NCBI GenBank assembly: GCA_001839685.1
Contig: MLAK01000626.1
Span: 73,858 to 88,821 of the forward strand
Reading direction: 5' to 3'
Source: Tritrichomonas foetus
Taxonomy: Eukaryota > Parabasalia > Tritrichomonadida > Tritrichomonadidae
DNA length: 14,964 bases
Shown here: positions 7,835 through 14,964 of the stretch, piece by piece
Layout: the number at the start of each line of letters is the position of its first letter
Numbering within the stretch: position 1 is the stretch's first letter
The notes under the pieces: model-generated
What the model was told of the DNA's origin: nothing
Databases searched by the model: none
Seen by the model: only the letters and a program-made list of their open reading frames with translations
Translations under genes and position numbers: made by a program

Positions 7835-8269
7835 ATGCTCGACTCTGACGAAAATCTCAACTACAGACAACAATTCGATCTTCTCGACATTTCTCGCAGC
7901 GGAAGGCTAACCCGTGACAGTGTAGCGCAAGTCCTCTCATCAGAAGGGTCGCAGCTCGATCGGCTGATGATCGCATTAATGTTCGAAAAATATGACTCAG
8001 ACGGTTCTTCGACAATAGAATTTGAGGAGTTCGAGCGGTTTTGCCGGGAAATGGAGAAATTGAGCGACAAAGAAATCCTCCGGCAAATTTTCGACCTCGC
8101 GGACGAAGATCACAACCAGGTGCTCGATTTCGGTGAAGTTAAAAAGATCGGAGTGATGATGGGACTTAGCGTGAACGATTTGGACAGCTGGGCGACGATC
8201 GAGGCCCTTGATAAAAATAGTGACAATCTTGTCGATTTCAACGAGTTTTGTGCGATATTAACGGCTTAA
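7835..8269 (+). CDS. Calmodulin-like four-EF-hand calcium-binding protein
   Basis: The product is 144 aa, close to calmodulin length (about 149). Four EF-hand loops are spaced as in calmodulin: 18-29 (DISRSGRLTRDS), 54-65 (DSDGSSTIEFEE), 90-101 (DEDHNQVLDFGE) and 126-137 (DKNSDNLVDFNE). Loops 2, 3 and 4 keep acidic or polar ligands at 1, 3, 5, a hydrophobic residue at 8 and Glu at 12. Loop 1 has Arg at 4 and Ser at 12, so it probably does not bind calcium. Loops 2 and 3 also lack the usual Gly at position 6, which may lower affinity. The sequence is too diverged to call calmodulin itself; centrin-like or another calcium sensor are alternatives. The ATG is the first in frame. The stop TAA is followed by A, giving the TAAA poly(A)-type signal overlapping the stop that is known in trichomonads. 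GC content is higher than in the surroundings. Confidence 0.9.
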   Translation: MLDSDENLNYRQQFDLLDISRSGRLTRDSVAQVLSSEGSQLDRLMIALMFEKYDSDGSSTIEFEEFERFCREMEKLSDKEILRQIFDLADEDHNQVLDFGEVKKIGVMMGLSVNDLDSWATIEALDKNSDNLVDFNEFCAILTA

Positions 8270-8848
8270 ATTTTAGACCTAGGTGTTCGGGTTTAATTTT
8301 AGACATGTCATTGATCTGTTTGCTGCTTTCAAATTTGAACAGTGACATGTTAGATGAAATGATTGAACAAATGTGAATTCACTCATTTCAATTTTTACTT
8401 ATGAAAATTCTTGAAGATTTTTTTGATGTCATCATTATGCGGTGAAATGAATTCCAGAAAGAACAAATTATTTTTCTGAAATTTATTTCGCCAGCATTTT
8501 GAATTGCATATCAAACACAGTTAGAAAAAAGCGAAGAACCGATCTCTATTAAATTGTTTTTGTTTGTCATTTACTATTTTTTTCCCCTATTCCTTTCTTA
8601 TTGACTTCTCGTATCTCACTCCTTCAGGTGAAGACCATTCAACATCATTTTCTAAAAATTTATACATGAAACAAGTAATAATCTAATTGAGAGTTAAATA
8701 TTAAATGATATCAACCTGATACCAAAATATAACAATCACTTTGGATATCATGCATCATTTATTCAAAGAGATAAATATTGTGATTCTTTGGTATGGTATG
8801 CTCACTAAATGCCACCTGATGTTAGCATGAAAATATGAATAAATTTGT
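8270..8848. other. Intergenic, no gene seen
   Basis: AT-rich spacer after the EF-hand gene. AATTTTAGAC-type sequence occurs twice soon after the stop. GACATGTCA near 8303 and TGACATGT near 8342 form a short inverted pair. No open coding-like frame was seen on either strand. Any lost 5' part of the SNF2-like fragment downstream would lie here, but I cannot recognise it. Confidence 0.5.
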
Positions 8849-9382
8849 ATGAAAAGAGATTATAAGATTTGGTTCTCTGATGCGGGAGGTAATGAGATTA
8901 AACTGAGTACATTCACTGTTTTCCTTAAATTGGAGATTATACATTTTTTATTTTTGTATAAATATATGACTGCTATTACGAAACATAACGCAAGATATTG
9001 GCTACTTTTATGTTTTAATAACAATAGAAATGCTATTTTAACTGGTGAAATGAGCTTAGGGAAATCCATTCAGAGTTTGACAATGTTGGAAATACTACGA
9101 TGCAATTATCATATCGATGGCCCCTTATTGATAGTTTGTCTTCTTTATCTCTTGACTGACTCAGTTCTACTTGATAATCAGTTAATTTATTATTCTTTTT
9201 GAAATTTGAACTTTCGCCATATTATGGGATGTTTTGGGGATTTCTGGCGAAGGAAATTTTTCGAATATTTATTTCAAACGGAACTGAAAAATCATCATTT
9301 TCAAATAAATCAATTAAGTTTTGAGGCAAAACGGTTGGTTCTTCAAAGGTTGATTCTTCAATGTCTAATTTATTCCATTTAG
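8849..9382 (+). pseudogene. Decayed SNF2/CHD-type chromatin-remodelling ATPase fragment
   Basis: One plus frame runs from ATG 8849 to TGA 9200-9202 (117 codons) and stays open beyond that stop to TAG 9380-9382. Residues about 49-103 resemble the start of the SNF2 ATPase domain: RYWLLLCFNNNRNAIL corresponds to the conserved GLNWL...NNRNSIL, GEMSLGKS to the Walker A/motif I sequence DEMGLGKT, and the following IQSLTMLEILRCNYHIDGPLLIV to motif Ia. This order is the hallmark of CHD/ISWI/SNF2 proteins. The Walker A pattern G-x4-G-K-S is still intact, but Asp and Gly of DEMGLG are replaced. The complete ATPase region in the family is about 500 residues, and I find no DEAH box or helicase C motifs downstream. 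Residues 1-48 do not match anything I know. I call a pseudogene remnant; a short expressed ORF cannot be excluded. Confidence 0.7.
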
Positions 9383-10304
9383 TAAGGTATAAAAGACATT
9401 GAAAAAATCGCTAGGTTTAGTGAAAAAATAACTCCAAAAAGTGGGGATATCCAAAGCCACTTGTACTCTCTCATTTCATGAAAACATCTGGGTTCGTTTG
9501 TGGGTTAACCAGAATTAAGGTTAACTTATGTATGACTAACCAAATGGCGGAGAATTTTTTGGTTGATTGTTAACTTGGTCAAGAATTAAGAATGTCAGAG
9601 TTCAATCAAAAAATACATTTAAGGATCAATAATACACCTCTTATTAGAATTACTCTTTATGAAATCATCTGCAATCTATTATACGAATCCAAACAAAAAG
9701 ATTGTTAAAGTCTTTTTGACATTGGTCAATTTGGAAAATATTTGACCAAAAAACTGTGCCAGAAAATCGTCATAAAAAATAGGTATGCCACAGATCTTTT
9801 TATATACAATATCGAGTCACTCTCACATTTAACCATTTTTCTCTATGTTCCATGTATTATATAATTGAATTGAAAAATCGTCTTGGAGCTAATGATGAAG
9901 GAATTAATTTTGATTTCGCTTATTTTTCAAAGGCCGTTGAAAATTGATAAATAATTGAGAAGCTCATTGTGTCGTTCATTCAATGATATTCAGAAAAACT
10001 GTGAATTTTGCAAACGTCTTGTAATTAGGAAAAATTAAAATGAAAAAGAAATATCATAATTACTCTGTATATTTTTTATTAAATACATTATATTCTAAAA
10101 CCAATATTGTTTTGAAAAAATAGGTCAAAATTGGGAAGAACAATTGAATTAATTTGTCGGACTTATTAGTAAAAGCATGGCACACAATTTTCTATGTTTT
10201 AATTGAATGTACGTATTGAATTATTTCTGAATATTGTCAAAATACACAAAGTTATGGAAAAAAGCTTAAAAAAAAACCTTAGAGAACACCCCTTTCAAAA
10301 AATT
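9383..10304. other. Intergenic or degraded sequence, no gene recognised
   Basis: No frame of useful length is present on either strand. Short coding-like stretches occur, for example LGANDEGINFDFAYF near 9887-9931 on the plus strand, but no family is recognisable. GTTAAC occurs three times at about 9503-9572, with AGAATTAAG nearby twice, suggesting small local duplications. The stretch may contain unrecognisable remains of the SNF2-like gene. Confidence 0.45.
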
Positions 10305-10364
10305 TTAAACTGAGATATCTTTTGCAATATCTTCTTCGTTATCTGTTGTGTTGTTTGATCCCAT
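10305..10364 (-). pseudogene. 5'-end relic of a minus-strand gene (19 codons) next to a promoter-like block
   Basis: On the minus strand an M3-like motif (10400-10407) is followed by a TCACA Initiator match (10372-10368), then ATG at 10364. A 19-codon frame reads MGSNNTTDNEEDIAKDISV and stops at TAA. Past the stop the frame breaks repeatedly. The peptide looks like the polar, acidic start of a normal protein. I read this as the surviving promoter and first codons of a gene whose body has decayed or been deleted. An earlier in-frame-independent ATG at 10384 gives a different short frame. Confidence 0.35.
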
Positions 10365-10399
10365 CTGTGTGACAGATTCAACATTTAAGGGTGAGGTTT

Positions 10400-10407
10400 A
10401 AACGGTC
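10400..10407 (-). promoter_or_regulatory. M3-like motif inside a 17-bp block shared with 2449-2465
   Basis: GACCGTTT on the minus strand is the same 8-mer as at 2452-2459. The surrounding 17 bp (10397-10413) match 2449-2465 at 16 positions. It faces the short minus-strand relic ending at 10305. Confidence 0.45.
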
Positions 10408-10413
10408 TCTCGA

Positions 10414-11194
10414 TATTTCAAATAAAGTTTGATGTATTTATTTCTTCACTTTTCCATTCATTTCTTTAATAATAATTTCTTTAATATTACATTTCATAAA
10501 TTATTTTGGTAAAGGAAAATTCTAATTTGTANCGAAATTACCAGATATCAATTTTGATATTAGATGAATAAAGTGAAATGGTTCTATTACTTTTTAGCCA
10601 TGCTGATATTCTTTGTTTTCACAAAGTTGCATACTCTNATATTTNAAAACAAAAGCATTCTATAACTTNTAAAATCGAGTTTTGCTGAAAAATCATCTAG
10701 TTTTTTATTGTCTTACAATAGTNAGAAGTTGCATATNAAAAGAAAGAAACCNAAANAAAGATTAAAATGTTTATTTTCGCCGAGATATTCAGCAAATATT
10801 CCGNGAAAACGATCATAGTTCCCACAAATTCACTTCATCTTTTTTTTTTACATTGAATTTTTTTATTTTTTGGACAAAATTGATGTCCTTTTTCATTGAT
10901 GTGATAAAAGGGCCCAATGAAATTATTAGCCCAAAAAAGGGTATACTTGAATTACAAAGCGATATATTATGAAATGAACATATCTATTTCCGTGAATATT
11001 TCCATCACACGCGAATGAAGTGCATTAATATGCGGTTCAAAAATTGTCNTAAAATTAAATTCCGGCTCTATTAGTCTCTAGAGAATTTGTTCATTTAAAT
11101 NAAGCATTCAAGAGATTTCATCAAAGTCGAACAGATTTGGACTTCTATTCATTTTAATTATTTTGAGATAATAAACTATTGAAAACTTACGTAA
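10414..11194. other. N-rich AT-rich region with fragments of a plus reading frame
   Basis: Most of the single N bases of the window are here. From about 10905 a plus frame shows coding-like stretches separated by stops, including IKGPNEIISPKKGILELQSD and NEHIYFREYFHHTRMKCINM. It is in phase with the basic segment that begins at 11195, so the decayed gene there may start upstream in this region. No family is recognised. Confidence 0.4.
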
Positions 11195-11578
11195 ACCATT
11201 GAAATAAATAAAGGTCGTAACAAAGCCAAACGAAGAGATCCCGATTATCTAAAGAAGTTTAAAGACTGTAGAATTGAAAAAAGAGCTAAAATTAAAAAGA
11301 AAATCGAAGAATCGGAAATCGAGTATAAACCATTGGAAAAAGTCAAAAAGAGAAGAATGAGACGACTAAAAAAATGCCAAAAAGTTGACAATTCACAAAT
11401 ACTTTCAGAGATTAGGTTTTACTGGAGAAGAGGTTTATGATCTTGATGATGAAGACTATATTCCCGTTTCGGATGAGTGAATATGATTATGAAATTTCAG
11501 AGGATTNCTCAATTAGTCAGTGAAAGTGATTTTTCATCAGAATGGACTCCAGAAACAGAGGATCTAATANATGCATGA
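11195..11578 (+). pseudogene. Frameshifted remnant: Lys/Arg-rich segment followed by acidic Ser/Asp/Glu tail
   Basis: An open plus frame at 11195-11440 encodes a highly basic segment (RNKAKRRDPDYLKKFKDC, then KVKKRRMRRLKK) without an ATG at its start. Coding character then moves between frames: LGFTGEEVYDLDDEDYIPVSDE to the TGA at 11478, SEYDYEISED to the TGA at 11521, and SESDFSSEWTPETEDL to the TGA at 11576. Read together these give one continuous acidic tail broken by three frame changes, which fits a pseudogene; ambiguous bases (11507, 11570) also allow sequencing error. The basic-then-acidic layout recalls nuclear or chromatin proteins. Whether it belongs to the SNF2-like fragment 1.8 kb upstream on the same strand is open. 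I do not recognise the family. Confidence 0.5.
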
Positions 11579-11788
11579 AGTTACCAAATGATTTGAGATT
11601 TTATTAATAAATAATTGAAGTGATTCAACTTTTTTTTTCGATCAAATTAATTAATAGTTTGGATTTTTTTCCCTCAAGTTTATGGATCTGTTAGTTTCAT
11701 AACTATGATCTATTATTGTTGATCAGAGGAAAATCCGTAAAAACAAGAATATCATGGAGAAATGAAGAAAAAAATATGATGCNAACGA

Positions 11789-12364
11789 TCATTTTTCATT
11801 CAAATTTGTGGAGCTCACCCTTAAGAGATTGCTATTTTCTGTAGGCTCCCAGAATATTGGTAAAGGTTCATTACTTGGTTCACTTAACTTCTCACATATT
11901 ATTGTAGGTTTTTGTTTTCTATTTAAACTTGGTGTATTTTCTTTAAAAACATGTTTCTGCATTGAAAGAAATCCTTTTTTTCTGTTTTCGTATTTCATCA
12001 GCCTTATATCTCGAAGCCTGAGCGACTCTTGTGAGTTCTTTGGAAGCAAAATGTTTTTCATCTTCATAATAAACTCATATTTGTTAGTAGATAGACAAAT
12101 TAGCTGACGATTGAGAGATTCATTATTCTGAATATTTGTTCCCTGAGTTGGTGCAAGTGAAATAATAATGTCATTGGCAACTATACAATAGTTTTCAAAA
12201 GTCAACTCTTCATTAATAAAGCTCCCTTTGTAACATAGATGTGGGGAAAGATCATGAATTAATAATCTTAGTGCTTTTACTTGCATGGTTTTCCTGATAA
12301 TAATCTTCTTTACAGTTTTGTGGTAATAGTATAGAAATATTGGATAAGGTCTATTGTGTTCCAT
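11789..12364 (-). CDS. Small protein with N-terminal ubiquitin-like domain
   Basis: The product is 191 aa from ATG 12364 to TGA. The frame is open a further 11 codons upstream, but only to a TTG, and a TCATT Initiator lies between, giving a 14-nt leader; so 12364 is the start. Residues about 7-72 follow the ubiquitin beta-grasp order: a first hairpin (PIFLYYYHKTVKKIIIR), a helix (VKALRLLIHDL), then LCYKGSFINEELTFENYCIVANDIIISL, aligning with ubiquitin's [29 protein letters not shown]. There is no diglycine end, so it is not a processed modifier. The following 115 residues are basic and Ser/Asn-rich without recognised motif. Such proteins often link to the proteasome or ubiquitin enzymes (family knowledge); here the role is unknown. 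It sits among pseudogenes, so it could be a young paralogue or a truncated copy. One N lies just past its stop. Confidence 0.65.
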   Translation of the reverse strand: MEHNRPYPIFLYYYHKTVKKIIIRKTMQVKALRLLIHDLSPHLCYKGSFINEELTFENYCIVANDIIISLAPTQGTNIQNNESLNRQLICLSTNKYEFIMKMKNILLPKNSQESLRLRDIRLMKYENRKKGFLSMQKHVFKENTPSLNRKQKPTIICEKLSEPSNEPLPIFWEPTENSNLLRVSSTNLNEK

Positions 12365-12375
12365 GCTCTTCTCAC

Positions 12376-12380
12376 AATGA
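12376..12380 (-). promoter_or_regulatory. Initiator TCATT for the ubiquitin-like gene
   Basis: On the minus strand TTTTTTCATTGTGAG precedes the ATG. A(+1) would be at 12378, giving a 14-nt leader. A second TTTCATTT lies just upstream. This is among the better Initiator matches in the window and decides the start codon. Confidence 0.6.
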
Positions 12381-12789
12381 AAAAAATGAAATGTCAAATT
12401 TTTTTGTAGAAAAATATTTGAGAGTCATGATTTTCTAACCATCTGTTCAACAAATCCTCACTCTTTCTAAAAAGACTTTAGCTTGCTTTACCCCTAGCAA
12501 TATTCTCATCAAAATATAGCATCTTTGATTTGAATATTGTTTCAAAATTAATAAGACCAATTAATAAATGTGCGACAAATGTTATTGTGAACACTTTTTA
12601 TTAATTTGACATTGAATTTGACCTTAAATTCACATCATACTTTCTTCTTTTAATTGACACTAAAAAAGATATGGCGATCAGTCAAAAAGCATTTTTCACT
12701 TTTGCCAAGCCATTATTTAGCAAAAAGACTATGTGACAAGGCAAAAAAAATAATAAAATAACAAAGACATATGATTACATCAAATATAA
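12381..12789. other. Intergenic, no gene seen
   Basis: AT-rich spacer between the divergent ubiquitin-like gene and the deubiquitinase-like fragment. A 21-codon plus frame from ATG 12671 (MAISQKAFFTFAKPLFSKKT) has coding-like composition but no further support. A GCATTTTTCACTTTTGC near-palindrome lies inside it. Confidence 0.45.
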
Positions 12790-13122
12790 ATCATCCATAC
12801 TGGATCTTTTGGTGACAAGGCATATAAACATTTATACGATGGAGATATAGCCGGATGGAAACTTACAGCGAGAATACAGAGTCCTCCCAGATACAGAAAT
12901 TTGTAGTTACGAGTGTCTTTCGAGATATCAGAAACTGAAATTTTACCGAAAAATGATGAAAAGCTGTATAAGGTTTATTCGGAGTTTTTGGGGACGAAAA
13001 CAGAACAAGCTGATTCGAACTATGATCTCCGGGCGTGTGTGGTGCATTCAGAATACTGAGGCACATGCATCAGACCCTGTGTAACACCAAATGGACTTTT
13101 GAACTACTCTGTTTGGTTCGTC
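12790..13122 (+). pseudogene. Fragment resembling the C-terminal part of a USP (UCH, peptidase C19) catalytic domain
   Basis: A plus frame is open from 12790 to TAG 12904-12906 and on to TGA 13057-13059. It contains SPPRYRNL*LRVSFEI, which resembles the USP stretch LPPVLHLQLMRF, then LYKVYSEF at the place of the K-x-x-x-x-FEFP segment. It ends in ADSNYDLRACVVHSEY, which matches the USP signature Y-x-L-x-x-V-x-V-H-S-G. After a frame change, RHM and then NTKWTFEL fall where the catalytic-His GHY and the following K-W-x-x-F-D-D are expected. The Cys box of the catalytic domain was not found upstream. One internal stop plus a frameshift make it a dead fragment. The region is more GC-rich than its flanks, as expected of former coding DNA. 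Overlapping minus frames (12863-13066) are shadows. The family call is by eye. Confidence 0.55.
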
Positions 13123-13289
13123 TTTTCCAGCTTTTTGAATACTGAAAATAAAAAGTTTATCACAAATATAATGCGTTCTTTGCAAAGAATTTGTTTGAAT
13201 TTTTTGATAGAAAAGCTTTTTCATAATGTCCAAGATTTTCAGAAAAATTAATCTTGGCCATTCTAAATTATTCATAAAAATGAAATGTG

Positions 13290-13294
13290 TCACA
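13290..13294 (+). promoter_or_regulatory. Candidate Initiator TCACA for the kinase gene
   Basis: TCACA fits TCA(+1)Py(T/A). A(+1) at 13292 gives a 31-nt leader to the ATG at 13323. A second, poorer match (TCAAA, 13295) lies next to it. The kinase promoter would fall in the roughly 200 bp after the deubiquitinase-like fragment. Confidence 0.4.
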
Positions 13295-13322
13295 TCAAAA
13301 TTAATTTGACGAATAAAATTAA

Positions 13323-14495
13323 ATGACAAAACTTCAATTCGACGAAAATACAGACCCCAGTGAATTTCGTGCAATCCGCCTTCTTGGTGTCGGCAGTTAT
13401 GGTCAAGTCATCGAAGTTGTTCATGTAAAGTCAGGCAAACATCTAGCCGGTAAACTGATTAAAACCGACCAACTTGATGCAGAGGCAGTTATTCAAATCA
13501 AAAAGGAAATTTCAATTATGAAAGGCTTCTTTTCCAAATATATCGTGAATTATTACGGAACTATCAGATATCCAAAAGTCAACCCAAGAATCATGATTCT
13601 CATGGACTACTGCGATCGTGGGTCAATTAGAGACCTTATGGATAGTCGCGAGAAGGTTCTCACCGAAGATCAGATATCAATTATCATGCACGACTTACTC
13701 AACGCATTAACTGTCCTTCATGATCAATATCATACAATTCACAGAGACATCAAAGCTGCCAATATTTTGATTTCGAGCGATTATTCGATCAAAGTTACAG
13801 ATTTTGGAGTATCGAGGCAATTCGACCCATCTTTTCAAAATTCGATGAAAACGGTTTCTTCGATTGGTACGCCGTATTGGATGGCCCCAGAAGTGATCGA
13901 CGCTGAACGATATTCATTTCCAGTGGATATTTGGTCGGTTGGTGCAACTGCTATTGAACTTGCCGAAGGTGTTCCTCCATATACCGAGTTCGCTCCGACT
14001 GTCGCAATGCAGGAAATTTGCCTTCATGGCTTCCAAGGATTTAGGCCAACATCAAAGCTCTCAAAAAGTTTACAAGACTTTATTATTCAATGCACACAAA
14101 AAGATCCAGCTTCTCGGCCAACGGCTAAACAGCTTCTTGAACATCCTTTCGTCAAACAAGCTGAAAAACTTTCCAGAAAAGAAGCTTTTGAAGATATCCT
14201 TAAAGAAGAAATCGACTTCGATGAACTCCTTGATGATGAATCAATTAACGAAATTAATCAAATAATCGAGCTCGAAAAAGTGCCAGTATATAATCCAGAT
14301 ACAAGCAAAAGTGAAAACAGAAAAACTCATAAATCTTTTGTTACGCCTGTTCCAAAAGGAACAAAAGGTGCAGACATTTATGTGAAGGAGGTTGAAGCTC
14401 CCCCACAAAAGCCAGCAAGTGCTGGAAATAATAATACTATGGTCATTGCGATTGCAGCAATCATTATACTATTATTAGCAAAATTACTTATATAA
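13323..14495 (+). CDS. Ste20/MST-type protein Ser/Thr kinase with C-terminal membrane anchor
   Basis: The product is 390 aa, ATG to TAA. A complete kinase domain spans about 15-277: Gly-rich loop GVGSYGQV (22-29), AGK with catalytic Lys44, helix-C Glu62, HRDIKAAN (140-147, Asp142), DFG (160-162), and the activation-loop end GTPYWMAPEV (182-191), the signature of Ste20-group kinases such as MST and SPS1. HRDIKAAN indicates a Ser/Thr kinase, and all catalytic residues are present. After the domain come an acidic stretch (about 286-317) and a Lys/Pro-rich linker. The protein ends with a hydrophobic helix (about 373-389, VIAIAAIIILLLAKLLI) right at the C-terminus. MST kinases usually end in a SARAH coiled coil instead. 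This is a tail-anchor layout, so the kinase should face the cytosol from ER, hydrogenosome or another membrane (inference). The stop overlaps TAAA, the trichomonad poly(A)-type signal. Confidence 0.95.
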   Translation: MTKLQFDENTDPSEFRAIRLLGVGSYGQVIEVVHVKSGKHLAGKLIKTDQLDAEAVIQIKKEISIMKGFFSKYIVNYYGTIRYPKVNPRIMILMDYCDRGSIRDLMDSREKVLTEDQISIIMHDLLNALTVLHDQYHTIHRDIKAANILISSDYSIKVTDFGVSRQFDPSFQNSMKTVSSIGTPYWMAPEVIDAERYSFPVDIWSVGATAIELAEGVPPYTEFAPTVAMQEICLHGFQGFRPTSKLSKSLQDFIIQCTQKDPASRPTAKQLLEHPFVKQAEKLSRKEAFEDILKEEIDFDELLDDESINEINQIIELEKVPVYNPDTSKSENRKTHKSFVTPVPKGTKGADIYVKEVEAPPQKPASAGNNNTMVIAIAAIIILLLAKLLI

Positions 14496-14964
14496 AATAA
14501 TCATTCACATTTAAAAATTAATACTAAATGAGTCATTTGATGAGCTCTATCTAACAATGTTAAAATATATTTTCTCTCTTTAGATAAGGAGTGCTTGAAC
14601 GATTTCCTCATTTTCAAATAATCATTCATGAAAAGTTACCTCGACAAATAGAATCTGTGAAAAGGACACTGTTTTTTGTTGATCGTTTTTCATAATATCA
14701 CCCAAATGAAATCCATTTCGTTAAATCTCTAAAATAGTTTGTGCATTTAATCTTGTTGTTAACTAAAGGAAATCTATCTTCCAGAAATACAACAATGCTA
14801 ATATTTAGAAAACGATATCCTTTCTGTTTTGGAACAGAGGGGTGAATCGAAAGTGTCCATTATTTAATGAATTTATTCACGTAGAATCTTATAATGATTC
14901 AAATAAGAATCAATATTTTATCTTATTTTGTATAATTATTCAAATGAAAATTACAATATTAATC
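14496..14964. other. Intergenic, no gene seen
   Basis: AT-rich sequence downstream of the kinase to the window edge. No frame of note, repeat or RNA-like element was seen. Confidence 0.6.

Noticed and set aside
9383..10304. Ankyrin-like peptide LGANDEGINFDFAYF near 9887-9931
   Set aside because: Only a few residues resemble an ankyrin unit, and stops follow at once on both sides.
11808..12107. Plus-strand 99-codon frame
   Set aside because: It is antisense to the ubiquitin-like gene, opens with an alternative codon inside that gene's 3' part, and has no motif.
13010..13030. GTTCGAATC on the minus strand, like a tRNA T-loop
   Set aside because: No acceptor stem, D arm or anticodon arm can be built around it, and it lies in the deubiquitinase-like fragment.
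8849..13122. A Maverick/Polinton-type transposon, common in trichomonads
   Set aside because: No integrase, protein-primed polymerase, packaging ATPase or terminal inverted repeat could be seen.
13048..13374. Minus-strand 108-codon frame across the kinase start
   Set aside because: It overlaps the kinase start and the deubiquitinase-like fragment, both with better evidence; no motif was found.
1..14964. CRISPR arrays, bacterial operons, riboswitches or Shine-Dalgarno sites
   Set aside because: The gene content is eukaryotic (Ste20 kinase, EF-hand, SNF2, La, USP families). The only array-like repeat is the 18-bp minisatellite, which has no spacers.

Overview
The window looks like nuclear DNA of an AT-rich, intron-poor protist, most likely a parabasalid (trichomonad, Tritrichomonas-like). 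The six putative genes are single uninterrupted ORFs. They use all three stop codons (TAG, TAA, TGA), so the code is standard and a ciliate is unlikely. Several starts lie 14-31 nt downstream of a TCA-Py-(T/A) sequence, the known trichomonad Initiator. Intergenic DNA is long and very AT-rich. The organism call is inference; no rRNA or other definitive marker is present.

Layout. 1-75: an 18-bp minisatellite at the window edge. 202-2391 (-): a 729-aa coiled-coil protein ending in CDCCC. 2392-2989: an intergenic region with a promoter-like block and a small GC-richer segment with pseudoknot-like pairing. 2990-4633 (+): a type II membrane protein resembling the GT61/DUF563 glycosyltransferases. 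5165-6121 (+): a probable La-module RNA-binding protein (degenerate La motif, RRM, Asn/Arg/Tyr/Ser-rich tail). 6122-7834: a long stretch with no gene seen. 7835-8269 (+): a four-EF-hand calmodulin-like protein. 13323-14495 (+): a Ste20/MST-type kinase ending in a hydrophobic tail anchor.

Between the EF-hand gene and the kinase lie about 5 kb of gene wreckage. It contains an SNF2/CHD-type ATPase fragment that keeps a Walker A box (8849-9382), a promoter plus 19-codon relic on the minus strand (10305-10413), a basic-then-acidic decayed reading frame broken across all three frames (about 11195-11578), an apparently intact small gene with a ubiquitin-like fold (11789-12364, -), and a fragment resembling the C-terminal part of a USP-type deubiquitinase catalytic domain (about 12790-13122). 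Fourteen single N bases fall only between 10532 and 11783, which suggests that part is repetitive or polymorphic in the assembly.

The intact genes belong to unrelated processes: cytoskeleton, glycosylation, RNA binding, calcium sensing and kinase signalling. They do not form an operon-like system. The most notable points are the tail-anchored Ste20 kinase, the degenerate La module with a prion-like tail, the GT61-like protein without its HGA motif, a 17-bp promoter-like sequence shared by an intact gene and a dead one, and the pseudogene cluster. I found no convincing wholly new multi-gene system.
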